A DNA stretch of 64,000 bases from Leptospira sp. WS4.C2 (GTDB lineage: Bacteria > Spirochaetota > Leptospiria > Leptospirales > Leptospiraceae): contig NZ_CP162139.1 in the NCBI RefSeq assembly GCF_040833985.1, positions 2,624,001-2,688,000 of the forward strand, written 5' to 3'. A model generated the notes under the pieces. That model was not told the origin of the DNA and did no database searches. It worked only from the letters and a program-made list of their open reading frames with translations. The position numbers and the translations under genes were made by a program. Within the stretch, counting starts at the first letter, position 1, and each line of letters opens with the position of its first letter. Below are positions 1-8,325 of the stretch, piece by piece.

Positions 1-481
1 AAACTCGTTTGCCTGTTTGTAGTTCGATTGGTTCTTTTTTTAATAACTCATTGAGATATTCTAACAAATCCTCTTTTGTAGTATCTTGAATTTTAAGTTT
101 GGATAAAGATTCGAAGTTTTTCGGTTCAGCAAAAATTGGTTTTTGTTTTGGATAACTTTGGATGGTTTGAAATGGTAGGTTTGCTTCGAGAACTACATAT
201 TTTTTTCCCAACCGACTGGCTTCATATGCACAAGACAAACCTGCGGGACCAGATCCAATAATCACTGCATCCAAACAATTTGAACTATTGTTTCGGATGT
301 GTTTCCAAACATTCACTCCGCTTTCGGCCGCCAATTTTAGCAAAGGAACACCAGTTAGGTCTCCAATGATAAATACATTAGGAAGGTTGGTTTCATAGGT
401 ATCTGAAAGTTCTGGATAGATTTCTACCGGTCCCATGGGGACGGACTTGGTTAACCAACGAAAATAAGAAGAGGGCCACAT
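1..481 (-). CDS. NAD(P)/FAD-dependent oxidoreductase, thioredoxin-reductase-like, partial (C-terminal part outside window)
   Basis: Only the first 160 residues are in the window; the frame stays open to base 1. The N-terminus carries NVFIIGDLTGVPLLKLAAES, which resembles the C-terminal FAD-contact motif of thioredoxin-reductase-type flavoproteins. Residues after about 70 give a dinucleotide-binding fold (AVIIGSGPAGLSCAYEA), so a GDLTGVP segment precedes a Rossmann FAD domain. I have seen this order in a family annotated only as NAD(P)-binding domain proteins, and the substrate is unknown. The start is the ATG at 481; no strong ribosome-binding site is visible. It begins 41 bases after the kinase gene at 523-1827 on the same strand and may be co-transcribed with it. 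Confidence 0.75.
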   Translation of the reverse strand, partial: MWPSSYFRWLTKSVPMGPVEIYPELSDTYETNLPNVFIIGDLTGVPLLKLAAESGVNVWKHIRNNSSNCLDAVIIGSGPAGLSCAYEASRLGKKYVVLEANLPFQTIQSYPKQKPIFAEPKNFESLSKLKIQDTTKEDLLEYLNELLKKEPIELQTGKRV

Positions 482-522
482 ACTTAAAGATTGGACTCGA
501 ACTTTAAAAAAAAGAAATGAAA

Positions 523-1827
523 TTAATCTGCTAGAGGAAGTCTGATAATGATTTTTGTTCCTTCTTTTGGTTTACTAATGACACAAAGAGATCCCCCCTG
601 TTCCTTTAATAATTCCATACAAACAAGAAGGCCGAGACCAGTTCCCTTCTCCCCAACAGTACCGAATCCAGAAGCAAATCGTTTGCCTTCCATAATTTTT
701 TCCAAAAGGTCTTGAGTCATACCTACACCATGATCTTCAAAACGAATTTCCATATACGGAGATACCAGTTCCGCCTCAATCATAACCTTTCCATTAGGAT
801 GGGAATATTTTATCGCATTCGATAATATATTGCGCAACACTGTGGCAGTCATTCTTTCATCACAGTAAATAGAATGTTCTTCAGAGATTTTTGTTTCAAA
901 AAGAATTCCTTTATCTGTTGCTTGGATATTGAGTATATCCATTGCATTTTTTAAAATAACCGCGAGATTTAGATTTTCGGGATTACATTGAATCTTTTTA
1001 GTTTCATTCCTAACCCAATCTAACAAATTTTCCAATACTAAGTAAGTTTGATTCGTACTTTTTTTAAGCTCTTTCAGGGCAAATACAAGCTCCTCCCTTT
1101 CTGGTAAAGAAGTTGTGAGATAACCCAAAAACGTACTCATGGTTCCAATCGGTCCTTTTAAATCATGAGCTAAGATTGAAAAAATTCGATCCTTGTGGTC
1201 ATTGATCCGGATCATTTCTTTTTGGATTCTGTTGATATTTCTTAAAAAATAAAACATAAATAAAGCAACGAAAGATAAACAAGAAACAACGGAATTAATA
1301 CGAAATAAATCTTGAACCTCTTTAAAATACAAAAGTGTACCCTTTGCAAATACACCTGGATTGCCAAAAAATTCGAACCAAATATAGAAAGCGGTGTTCA
1401 TAAGAAAGACAAAAAGAATCCACCATTTTTCCTCATAAGAGAAAAGAACAAAGGGTACAATTGCAAACATTAGGAAATAATAATAAAATCCGCCAGAAGT
1501 TCCAAAACTAATCGTCGAAACAAAAAACAATGGAACAGAAATTGTAAAAACCAATATAATTCTAGATAGGGAATAACTTTCTTTCGTATTCAAATACAAA
1601 ACGAAAACCAACAAAGCAATTACTATTGCATGAATAAGATTCATGAATTGATAATGCGGAGCTCCAGCAATAACAAAGAAAATGGAATACTTGATGTTCG
1701 AGAATATCCCTAAAAATGCTATTAAATTAGAAAGTTGAACTCGAACAGAGGATTCCAAATCCAGCTGTTCGGTGACCCCTAAATTAAGTAACCAACGAAT
1801 TCCCAATCGTTCAAGTATGGTTTTCAT
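523..1827 (-). CDS. Membrane sensor histidine kinase
   Basis: The protein has 434 residues. About six hydrophobic segments lie between residues 30 and 195, and no large periplasmic domain is seen. A kinase core follows: H-box with phospho-acceptor His221 in ILAHDLKGP, N-box near 333-340 (NILSNAIK), G1 at 365-369 (DHGVG) and G2 at 395-400 (GTGLGL). The start ATG overlaps the stop of the upstream SpoIIE gene by four bases (ATGA), which implies translational coupling. No receiver domain or response regulator lies next to it, so its target cannot be named. Pairing with the SpoIIE phosphatase sensor is inferred from the overlap only. Confidence 0.88.
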   Translation of the reverse strand: MKTILERLGIRWLLNLGVTEQLDLESSVRVQLSNLIAFLGIFSNIKYSIFFVIAGAPHYQFMNLIHAIVIALLVFVLYLNTKESYSLSRIILVFTISVPLFFVSTISFGTSGGFYYYFLMFAIVPFVLFSYEEKWWILFVFLMNTAFYIWFEFFGNPGVFAKGTLLYFKEVQDLFRINSVVSCLSFVALFMFYFLRNINRIQKEMIRINDHKDRIFSILAHDLKGPIGTMSTFLGYLTTSLPEREELVFALKELKKSTNQTYLVLENLLDWVRNETKKIQCNPENLNLAVILKNAMDILNIQATDKGILFETKISEEHSIYCDERMTATVLRNILSNAIKYSHPNGKVMIEAELVSPYMEIRFEDHGVGMTQDLLEKIMEGKRFASGFGTVGEKGTGLGLLVCMELLKEQGGSLCVISKPKEGTKIIIRLPLAD

Positions 1828-3710
1828 TTGATATCAATCGTAAAGTATGTTACGTCATCTGACAAACGAAATGCGAATTTTCGAATATCCTTTCTGATTT
1901 TTTCATTTAAATCAGAAATTGAGAGATTTAATCCGCCAGCCAATTGTTCAATCAATCGTGATTCTCCGTATAATTCCCTATTTTTATTCTGACTCTCCGT
2001 AATTCCGTCTGTATAAAAAAAGAATCGATCTCCCGGTTTTAGATCACGAGAAAATGTTTCTACCAAAACATCTTTTTTCCAACCCATAATTGGCCCCCTA
2101 CCAGTAAGGGGTGCCAGGGAATTAGAAACAACATTCATAAAATAGGGACTTGGATGGCCCATAACCGAATAGTTGATTTTGGATTTCTCTAAATCAAAAT
2201 GACAAGCAACTGCAGTAATATAATTTTTTTCAACGACAGGTAACATCTTAAGATTTAGTTCCAATAAAAATGTAGCGGGATCCTTTTCTTTTGGAGCAAT
2301 TTCCAGAAAATTGACTTTCAACATACTAGCGATGAGAGCCGCCGCAATTCCATGCCCTAAAACGTCACATAACAAGAAAGTAACGGAGTTATCTTCGTGA
2401 ATATAGTAGTCAAAATAGTCACCACCGATTTTTTCCATAGGCATAAAAACAGAAGCAACACTGAGTGATTGGTGTTTGAATTCCATAGGAGGTATTAGTT
2501 TGGATTGCAAACCTGCGGCTATCACCAAATCATCATGCAATAATTTATATTGTTTGTGTAATTCTTGCGTACGCAGAGTGACTATCATTTCTAATGATTC
2601 ATTTAGATTTCGAAGTTCTCTTCTTGTCCTGGCACTTTGTAAAGCAATGGCAAGGACTCCCGTAAACAGGAATGTCAAAATCCCATATTGAGTTAAATAC
2701 CCATTTTTTCCGGTGACTACGTCAGTAATGACATCAGCAATTCCGAAGAATGTTGCAACTAGTGCTCCAAGGGAAACAACAACTGCTTCTGCCGTTTTTT
2801 TATAATTTTTCGCCAACAACTGTACAAGGATGGGAACCTTAATAGCTAGTAATATATACCATAGATAGACCAAATAAAATCGACTATCTGGATCCATAGA
2901 AAACAATTGAATGAAAGCAAGAACGGTATCCAAAAAAAAAGTAATTACTGCGAGTTTTGTAATCCGCCGATCAAAAAGAGTATGTACAAATAACATGATA
3001 AAGACGGGGAAAATAAACTGGCAAAAAAATAACAGTCGCACCAGAATTTCTGGGTTGATCATCAGAAAATGAATTTTATTTAAAGCAGGCAATCGCCATC
3101 CGACAAAAAAAACTGCTGTTCCCGCGAGATACAGTCCAGATTTGGACGAGCGATTTAAGGCATATCCAATCGCTTGTTGCAGAAAAATTCCAAAGAATAA
3201 TGCTGCAATTAGGATTTGGTTTACATCTTCAAAAACCATTTTATCTTTAATTTGATCTTGGGAGCCAAAAACAGGAACGGATCGAAACAAGCCACACCTA
3301 AACTGTGTTTCACGACATTCCACATCCACAACTAATTCATTATCTCCTTGTTTTAAAAGAGAAATCGGAATTTCATAATAGCGTACTTTATGCCAATAGG
3401 GGTAATAGTCAGGTGTAAAACTTCCAGTGGAACCGATGGGTTTACCATTCCAAAATGTTTGGTCAGCCGAATGGATCCGGTCCATGTAGATGGCCTGCGA
3501 AAATTCAGGGATCACTGGCACTGGGATTTTCAATCGATACTTCCCACGTACCGGAACTTGGTATCCTTGGTCCACTAAGGGTACCCCAACCATTATGGGT
3601 TTGGATTCTGATTCGCCTTCTCGTTGGAACTCCCAACCCGATTCTAACGAAACAACTTGTGCATAAATCGAAGTAGTCGATAGGAATGCGAATAACAAAA
3701 AGATTTTCAT
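1824..3710 (-). CDS. 7TM sensor protein with SpoIIE-type PP2C phosphatase output
   Basis: With the start at 3710 the protein has 628 residues: a signal peptide (MKIFLLFAFLSTTSIYA), a beta-sandwich periplasmic domain up to about residue 150 (GH2/galactose-binding-like, DISMED2 type), seven membrane segments at about 160-357, a short coiled coil, then a PP2C/SpoIIE domain. Metal-site motifs are visible: GGDYFD at 429-434, CDVLGHG at 448-454, YTDGITES at 566-573 and DDVTYF near 618. Such proteins dephosphorylate an anti-sigma antagonist or similar partner, but none is encoded nearby. The frame is open to 3869, but that extension has no signal peptide at its front and runs into a terminator hairpin, so the signal-peptide start is preferred. 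Confidence 0.85.
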   Translation of the reverse strand: MKIFLLFAFLSTTSIYAQVVSLESGWEFQREGESESKPIMVGVPLVDQGYQVPVRGKYRLKIPVPVIPEFSQAIYMDRIHSADQTFWNGKPIGSTGSFTPDYYPYWHKVRYYEIPISLLKQGDNELVVDVECRETQFRCGLFRSVPVFGSQDQIKDKMVFEDVNQILIAALFFGIFLQQAIGYALNRSSKSGLYLAGTAVFFVGWRLPALNKIHFLMINPEILVRLLFFCQFIFPVFIMLFVHTLFDRRITKLAVITFFLDTVLAFIQLFSMDPDSRFYLVYLWYILLAIKVPILVQLLAKNYKKTAEAVVVSLGALVATFFGIADVITDVVTGKNGYLTQYGILTFLFTGVLAIALQSARTRRELRNLNESLEMIVTLRTQELHKQYKLLHDDLVIAAGLQSKLIPPMEFKHQSLSVASVFMPMEKIGGDYFDYYIHEDNSVTFLLCDVLGHGIAAALIASMLKVNFLEIAPKEKDPATFLLELNLKMLPVVEKNYITAVACHFDLEKSKINYSVMGHPSPYFMNVVSNSLAPLTGRGPIMGWKKDVLVETFSRDLKPGDRFFFYTDGITESQNKNRELYGESRLIEQLAGGLNLSISDLNEKIRKDIRKFAFRLSDDVTYFTIDIK

Positions 3711-3857
3711 CGACTTGTCCAAAAGAAGGTCATACTCCAAGGGAGAAAAAATAAGAAATTTTGAATTTTCATAGAATCTCCGAGGAACACCGGAAGGATT
3801 GAATAGAAATCTATAGGAAGTGCAAGAATTTTTTACAAGTGGTCGTTGTGCAAAAAA

Positions 3858-3881
3858 CCTGTTTACCACAAGGTAAACAGG
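3858..3881 (-). terminator. Rho-independent terminator facing minus, with no obvious gene upstream
   Basis: A perfect 10-base-pair stem (CCTGTTTACC / GGTAAACAGG) encloses a four-base loop. Read on the minus strand it is followed by TTTTTTG, a classic intrinsic terminator. No minus-strand gene ends just before it; the next minus gene upstream, at 4801-5172, is separated from it by the plus-strand perR. It may end a small RNA that starts in the PerR-box region, or simply block read-through into the phosphatase gene. Confidence 0.75.
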
Positions 3882-4214
3882 GGAATGAGTCTTATCGTCC
3901 GGCTTTTTCGGCGATTCATCCTCAGTTGGTCAAGAAAACCCGTTTGGTTCATAGTGATCCTATGGATGATTTTCTTTAGATTGGTATCCATCTATTTGAT
4001 TTGCCTTCGTAGGACTTTTTGATCGATTTACAAGCATTAGTTGGATTTCGTTTGAACACAAGTTCGCCTACTTCTAGCAAAGGGCACTCCTTATGGGATC
4101 AAACTTTTGAAAATTTCCTGACCATGATAAGAAATAACAAACTAACTCTTTCCTCCTGCCCAGCCTTTCCATTTCCCCTACTACCTTCATTTTCCTCATG
4201 TAGAGGCAGATTAA
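3882..4214. other. Intergenic stretch without a convincing gene
   Basis: About 330 bases lie between the minus-facing terminator and the PerR boxes. A 45-codon frame starts at 3885 (plus) behind AGGGGA and a 75-codon frame at 4019 (plus). Neither resembles a known protein. Their composition (low-complexity hydrophobic or Ser/Pro-rich) does not argue for coding. A non-coding transcript on the minus strand ending at 3858 is possible. Confidence 0.4.
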
Positions 4215-4229
4215 CTAGATTTAGTCTAA
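4215..4229. promoter_or_regulatory. Putative PerR box, distal copy
   Basis: CTAGATTTAGTCTAA matches the proximal box in 13 of 15 positions. It lies 44 bases upstream of that box. The 7-1-7 layout is that of Fur/PerR-family operators. It could serve perR or a divergent minus transcript. Confidence 0.5.
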
Positions 4230-4258
4230 AATTAAGTTCATTCTAAGAAAATCATTTT

Positions 4259-4273
4259 TTAGACTTAGTCTAA
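4259..4273. promoter_or_regulatory. Putative PerR box, proximal copy
   Basis: TTAGACT-T-AGTCTAA is a perfect 7-1-7 inverted repeat 40 bases before the perR start, the classic spacing of a Fur/PerR-family operator. It implies autoregulation. A ribosome-binding site, GGAGAAGG, follows at 4296-4303. Confidence 0.65.
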
Positions 4274-4313
4274 TTATTGACAAAAAAAAGCATGCGGAGA
4301 AGGTGAAACTGAA

Positions 4314-4742
4314 ATGGATTTAAGTTACCAAAAAACAAAGGAACTCCTGGAATCACATGGGATCCGACCGACTTCACAAAGATTGGAAATGGCTCACCTC
4401 CTTCTGGAACGCCACCAACACCTCTTTGCGGAAGAAGTATTTCATTTGGTCAATTCCCATTTCCCCCACGCATCGAGGGCGACCATTTTCAATAACCTCA
4501 AACTCTTTGCAGAAAAGGGAATGCTCGGAACTTTGGAATTAAAAAGTGGTGTGACTCATTTCGATTCGAACATAGGCCCCCACCATCACGCTCTGAATGA
4601 AGAGACAGGCGAGATCACAGATGTGGAAATGGATGAAGAACTAGAAACGAAAGTTCTAGATGAACTAAAAGAAAGTTACTTTAAAAAAACAGGAAAGAAA
4701 TTAGAGAACGTAAAGCTTGTGATTACACTTAGAGGAAAATAA
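4314..4742 (+). CDS. perR: Peroxide stress regulator PerR (Fur family), cysteine-free type
   Basis: The 142-residue protein has the Fur-family winged helix (SRATIFNNLKLFAEKG near residues 54-69) and a dimerisation domain. The five regulatory-metal ligands of Bacillus PerR align with a one-residue shift: His36, Asp84, His90, His92 and Asp103. The Asp at position 84 favours PerR over Fur. There is no cysteine at all, so the usual CXXC structural zinc site is absent. The same lack is known for the Leptospira interrogans PerR, which this sequence resembles. In the family, iron-dependent oxidation of the His ligands releases DNA and derepresses peroxide defence. Two box-like sites lie upstream; GGAGAAGG sets the start. 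Fur itself is the less likely alternative. Confidence 0.85.
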   Translation: MDLSYQKTKELLESHGIRPTSQRLEMAHLLLERHQHLFAEEVFHLVNSHFPHASRATIFNNLKLFAEKGMLGTLELKSGVTHFDSNIGPHHHALNEETGEITDVEMDEELETKVLDELKESYFKKTGKKLENVKLVITLRGK

Positions 4743-4758
4743 ATTCTCCAAGTGTAAT
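4722..4758 (+). terminator. Terminator of perR overlapping its stop codon
   Basis: ATTACACTT (4722-4730) pairs with AAGTGTAAT (4750-4758), and a short GAG/CTC pairing lies inside the loop. TTTCTATT follows. The left arm lies within the last perR codons. Confidence 0.55.
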
Positions 4759-4800
4759 TTCTATTGAACGCGATGTTGTTATCGATCCAGATTTTACTTT

Positions 4801-5172
4801 TTATTTTTTGATTTTATCCTTATATTTGATTGCGATAGCCGACGCATTCCAAATCACTCGATTCCATACGATAAGCAAAATACTCTTTTGGCGGACTTCG
4901 AAACGATAATTGATGATATCGTCCCCACCTTTTTCCTTTGCTTGTTTCAAAAGTTCGCTATATCCAGTTTCCCCAGTAAGAACCACCAAAAACCAAGATA
5001 CAAATTCCCCTTGGGTTTCTACCGGCCCGAGGATTTGATAATCTTCCGATGTCATTACATATTGCGTCATATTAGCGGCAAGGCCCGGCGATCGGAGTTC
5101 TGTATAAATACAATTACCAAAGACCGTTCCAACTAACACTAAAATGAATATTCGAATGAAATATTTTTTCAT
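4801..5172 (-). CDS. Small lipoprotein, TRL-like
   Basis: The 123-residue protein has a signal peptide ending in VGTVFGNC, a Leptospira-style lipobox with the lipidated Cys at position 20. The mature part contains a glycine/acidic turn (KEKGGDDIINYRFEVR) and a C-terminal hydrophobic strand, which resembles the TRL-like family of small bacterial lipoproteins of unknown function. The start at 5172 is chosen over 5193 because AGGGGGA lies directly before it and the signal peptide begins there. It is a single gene, convergent with perR. Confidence 0.7.
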   Translation of the reverse strand: MKKYFIRIFILVLVGTVFGNCIYTELRSPGLAANMTQYVMTSEDYQILGPVETQGEFVSWFLVVLTGETGYSELLKQAKEKGGDDIINYRFEVRQKSILLIVWNRVIWNASAIAIKYKDKIKK

Positions 5173-5269
5173 TACATCCCCCTGTGGTTGCAATCTAGTT
5201 TTTTACTTGCAAAGAAACCAACGTCAAGAAAAAAGAGAAGATTTTTAGAAAAGGCGTGGTTACAATTTC

Positions 5270-5283
5270 TTGACATATGTCAA
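5270..5283. promoter_or_regulatory. 14-base perfect palindrome over the start of the reductase gene
   Basis: TTGACATATGTCAA is fully self-complementary and includes the first ATG of the next gene. It could be an operator or a -35 region. If it is a promoter element, translation would begin at the second ATG (5286). Confidence 0.35.
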
Positions 5284-6260
5284 TCATGTATCCTTCCATT
5301 GCCATTAGTGGGATTGGTTCTGTAACTGCAACCATCGTTCATGCACTTTACCAAAATGCAGTGCCCTTCCAAATCCTTTGTCGCAACGAAAACAGATTCC
5401 AATCTTTAACAAATTCCCCTATTGAATTCCGAGGACCAAATGGAAAAAAAGTTAAGATAGATCTAAAAAACCATCTAACAAAGATTCAAGATAACAAAGA
5501 TAAATTTGATTATATTTTTATTGGATGCAAAAATCAAAATCTCAAAGATTATTTGGAGGAAACGAAACCTCTTCTGGGACCCAATGGAAAATGGATTTTA
5601 ATCCAAAACGGAATTCCTGAGTTAAATTTAGCCTCTTACAAAAATCTGATTCTCGGTGGAGTTGTCGGTTGGAATACCCAAACCCTTCCCAATGGAATGT
5701 ATTACCAATCAAATTTAGGTAGTCTTATCTTGGGTGATATTTCAGGAATAAAACCAGATCCCATATGGGAGGAGATCCTAGCACCTTACATACCAGTGGT
5801 TCTGACTGACAAACTAGAAGGATATCGGTGGCATAAACTAGCAATCAACTCCATCATCAATGGTTTAGCGGCATCAAAACAAATGAGTTTAGGTGGACTT
5901 TTTCTAAATCGAATCTTTAGAGGTGAGGCATTAGAGACATTAACAGAAATCAAACTGCTGATGAACCAATTAAAAATCGAAGAACAAGTTGTTCCAGGAT
6001 CGTTCCCCATACAAAAATTAGGTGGAGGCCCCGGGGCTTTGCCTAAATGGATCCGTCATTTGATTCTTATCATTCTTGGATTGAAATACTTTCGCATTCG
6101 AACTTCGATGGTCCAGGATCTCGATCATGAACGAAAGACAGAAATTGATTTTATCAACGGCGAAGTAGTAAAAGTTGCAAAAGAGTTACAGATTCCAGTA
6201 CCAAAAAATGAAGGAATTGTTTCCAAAGTTAAAGAACTAGAAAGAAGGCAGCAAACCTAA
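5277..6260 (+). CDS. Ketopantoate reductase family protein (ApbA/PanE-like)
   Basis: The 327-residue protein begins with a Rossmann NADP-binding motif (ISGIGSVTATIVHAL) and has the C-terminal helical domain with the conserved YRWHKLAINSIINGL segment, which holds the family catalytic Lys and substrate-binding Asn. The family reduces 2-dehydropantoate to pantoate for coenzyme A synthesis, but many paralogues act on other 2-oxo acids, so panE itself is not claimed. The start may be 5277 or 5286; neither has a clear ribosome-binding site. No pantothenate gene is next to it. Confidence 0.8.
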   Translation: MSIMYPSIAISGIGSVTATIVHALYQNAVPFQILCRNENRFQSLTNSPIEFRGPNGKKVKIDLKNHLTKIQDNKDKFDYIFIGCKNQNLKDYLEETKPLLGPNGKWILIQNGIPELNLASYKNLILGGVVGWNTQTLPNGMYYQSNLGSLILGDISGIKPDPIWEEILAPYIPVVLTDKLEGYRWHKLAINSIINGLAASKQMSLGGLFLNRIFRGEALETLTEIKLLMNQLKIEEQVVPGSFPIQKLGGGPGALPKWIRHLILIILGLKYFRIRTSMVQDLDHERKTEIDFINGEVVKVAKELQIPVPKNEGIVSKVKELERRQQT

Positions 6261-6274
6261 AGTTGGATTTGCTG

Positions 6275-6589
6275 TTATTTTCCCAACCGCAACAGCTCAG
6301 AAATAGAATGATTGGCTTCCAAAGGATGCCGTAACTTTTGTTCCGTCTGGATAATGTATTGGTTACGTCGACCGTCTTTACTCTTTTCTAAAATTTGCGC
6401 ATCTACCAAATCTTTAACAATGGCTTGTACGGCTCTCTCAGTAATACCAACAAGTATAGCAACATCTTTTAATCGCATTTCACTATCCTTACTCAGACAA
6501 ATCAAAACATGAGCATGGTTAGAAAGAAAGGTCCATTGACCTGCTTTTTTCGGAATTTCTTGCGATTTTCTTTTTAGCTCTTTTGTCAT
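6275..6589 (-). CDS. Winged helix-turn-helix regulator (MarR-like)
   Basis: The protein has 104 residues. A helix-turn-helix lies at about 35-70 (MRLKDVAILVGITERAVQAIVKDL is the recognition region), followed by a wing with KDGRRNQYII. The family binds DNA as a dimer. It starts 15 bases after the DoxX stop and is probably in one operon with it. The junction (6591-6608) holds an imperfect inverted repeat with arms CTAAC/GTTAG. The ligand is unknown. Confidence 0.75.
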   Translation of the reverse strand: MTKELKRKSQEIPKKAGQWTFLSNHAHVLICLSKDSEMRLKDVAILVGITERAVQAIVKDLVDAQILEKSKDGRRNQYIIQTEQKLRHPLEANHSISELLRLGK

Positions 6590-6604
6590 TCTAACTCACT
6601 AGTG

Positions 6605-6991
6605 TTAGTTTGTTTCATCTGACCATTTAAAGTCTCTCACGAGCCATGCCCAATAAATAAATAAAAATTGAAAAGGTAATCTTGCATAAAGAGCCCAGAT
6701 CGGAACCCCATAATCTTTACCTTCCAACGCAGTTAACAACATATTGATGTTAGCAGGGTAAATAGCGAGCAAGAGTAGGATGATCCCGTAGCTAGCCATT
6801 TTTCGCATCCGCTCGTAAAGGACAAGGGAACCCAATGTAATTTCGGCAAGTCCACTCGTCACATTTAAAAGTTCATGAAAAGGAAGGTAATCTGGCATCA
6901 TTTCCAAATAAAATTCAGGGGAAAAAAAATGGTTGGTTCCCGCAATGATATAGAATGCCCCGAGAGAATACACGAGAAATTTTTTCATCAC
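6605..6991 (-). CDS. DoxX-like inner-membrane protein
   Basis: The protein has 128 residues and four predicted membrane helices. The N-terminal segment FYIIAGTNHFFSPEFYLEMMP and the AEITLGSLVL helix are typical of the DoxX-like family. The molecular role of this family is poorly defined; several members affect redox balance or respiratory electron flow. It shares a probable operon with the downstream winged-helix regulator, which may control it. Confidence 0.8.
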   Translation of the reverse strand: MMKKFLVYSLGAFYIIAGTNHFFSPEFYLEMMPDYLPFHELLNVTSGLAEITLGSLVLYERMRKMASYGIILLLLAIYPANINMLLTALEGKDYGVPIWALYARLPFQFLFIYWAWLVRDFKWSDETN

Positions 6992-7075
6992 CGAACTAGA
7001 ACATAATGGCTAAAAAAATCATTACAATTTTTAGTACGCTTTGAAAAATGCCATCACTCAAAAAGACCTGATTAT

Positions 7076-8284
7076 TTAGGCAACAATTTGCCCCTCTTTT
7101 GATTTATAATGGCCTAACTTTTCCTCCAACCTTTTACGGCTTTTGATCGTAATGCGGTTAGGTTCAATTACAAGATTTGTGTCATTCAAAAATTCCCGGA
7201 TGGTGTCCTGTTTGACTTTGATAATCCCACACATATTACAGAGCTCTTCCATTTGGATATAAATTGTATGAGCATTAGCTAAACTTTCGTCCAAAGTTCT
7301 TCCCAATCGAATGTCTTGGTCTCTAATGGAATTGTATAAATAAGCATAGAGTCGAATCACAGGAGTTTTTAATCGAAGGATTACCAACCTTTGGTGAGAA
7401 AACCAAATCCGCCTTGCAATACTCTCAAAGATTTTCTGCAGCAAGGATGGACCAACTGATTCAAACAAATTTTCCGCAGTGACCCGAAGGATTTTGGTCT
7501 TTGTTTCTGTAATCGCAGATGCCATTCTCGGAGCGTTATCAATCAAAGACATCTCTCCGAAAATTTCCCCAGGCCCCAAAACATCGATCACATATTCAAT
7601 ACCACGGACGATTCCGAATAGCTTTACATTCCCTTCTAACACAACATAGATTTCGTTACTCTTTTCACTTTCGACAAATAGAATCTCACCAGCCTCTACA
7701 TTGCCTTGCATACTGTCCCAGACAAAAGGTTTGTAATTAGAACCTATGGACTTGAGTAGCTCTGTAGCTTCTGTTAGATTCTCTGTAGAATTATTTTCTT
7801 TGGACCATTTCAAAAAAGCCTGTAAGGAATATGCGGCTAAATTTGGTTTTTCCCATGACAAGTAAGTTCTTGCATTGAGTACCAATCGTTCTGGATGGTA
7901 ATCCCTATCAGAAGGTTTGTTTGCTTTCGAAAGATGTTTTTGTAAGGTCCTAAGTTCTCTTGAGTATAGCCCCAAAATTTTCATGGCCAGTTCTTTTCTT
8001 TCTTTAAGGTAAGATCCCAAAAGTCGAATGGGAATTTGAACTAGTTCTACATCTGTATCGGCGAATAATGTTACCAAAAATCGATGTTCTGTGAGGGCTG
8101 AAACTAGTCCAAAGCTATCACCCGCTTCATAATAAGCGAGTTCATGATCAACCACGATGTGTTCGGAATCAACCGAAACTCGACCAGACCTAACAATGAA
8201 AAAGTTCCCTATATTGATGGAATTCTGCACAACAATGGCAGCACCTTTGGAATAATTAACAACTTTGATTTCTTCTACAGACAC
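7076..8284 (-). CDS. Protein with two cyclic-nucleotide-binding domains
   Basis: The protein has 402 residues. The first cNMP-like beta-barrel covers about residues 5-115 and the second about 190-300. The second has the better phosphate-binding cassette (GPGEIFGEMSLIDNAPRMASA). The C-terminal 100 residues may form a degenerate winged helix of Crp type (EELCNMCGIIKVKQDTIREFLND), but I do not see a clean DNA-recognition helix. It follows eboF by 41 bases on the same strand, so it could be the last gene of that operon and tie it to cAMP- or cGMP-type signalling. That link is inference. Confidence 0.75.
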   Translation of the reverse strand: MSVEEIKVVNYSKGAAIVVQNSINIGNFFIVRSGRVSVDSEHIVVDHELAYYEAGDSFGLVSALTEHRFLVTLFADTDVELVQIPIRLLGSYLKERKELAMKILGLYSRELRTLQKHLSKANKPSDRDYHPERLVLNARTYLSWEKPNLAAYSLQAFLKWSKENNSTENLTEATELLKSIGSNYKPFVWDSMQGNVEAGEILFVESEKSNEIYVVLEGNVKLFGIVRGIEYVIDVLGPGEIFGEMSLIDNAPRMASAITETKTKILRVTAENLFESVGPSLLQKIFESIARRIWFSHQRLVILRLKTPVIRLYAYLYNSIRDQDIRLGRTLDESLANAHTIYIQMEELCNMCGIIKVKQDTIREFLNDTNLVIEPNRITIKSRKRLEEKLGHYKSKEGQIVA

Positions 8285-8325
8285 TGAATTAAAAATAATG
8301 TTTCAGAAGCTAACGAGTCAAACAT

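Noticed and set aside
4019..4246. 75-codon frame upstream of perR
   Set aside because: It runs through the distal PerR box, has no ribosome-binding site and resembles no protein.
6240..6300. GCTGTT/AACAGC pairing between convergent genes
   Set aside because: Six pairs with a 14-base loop and no T-tract; not convincing.
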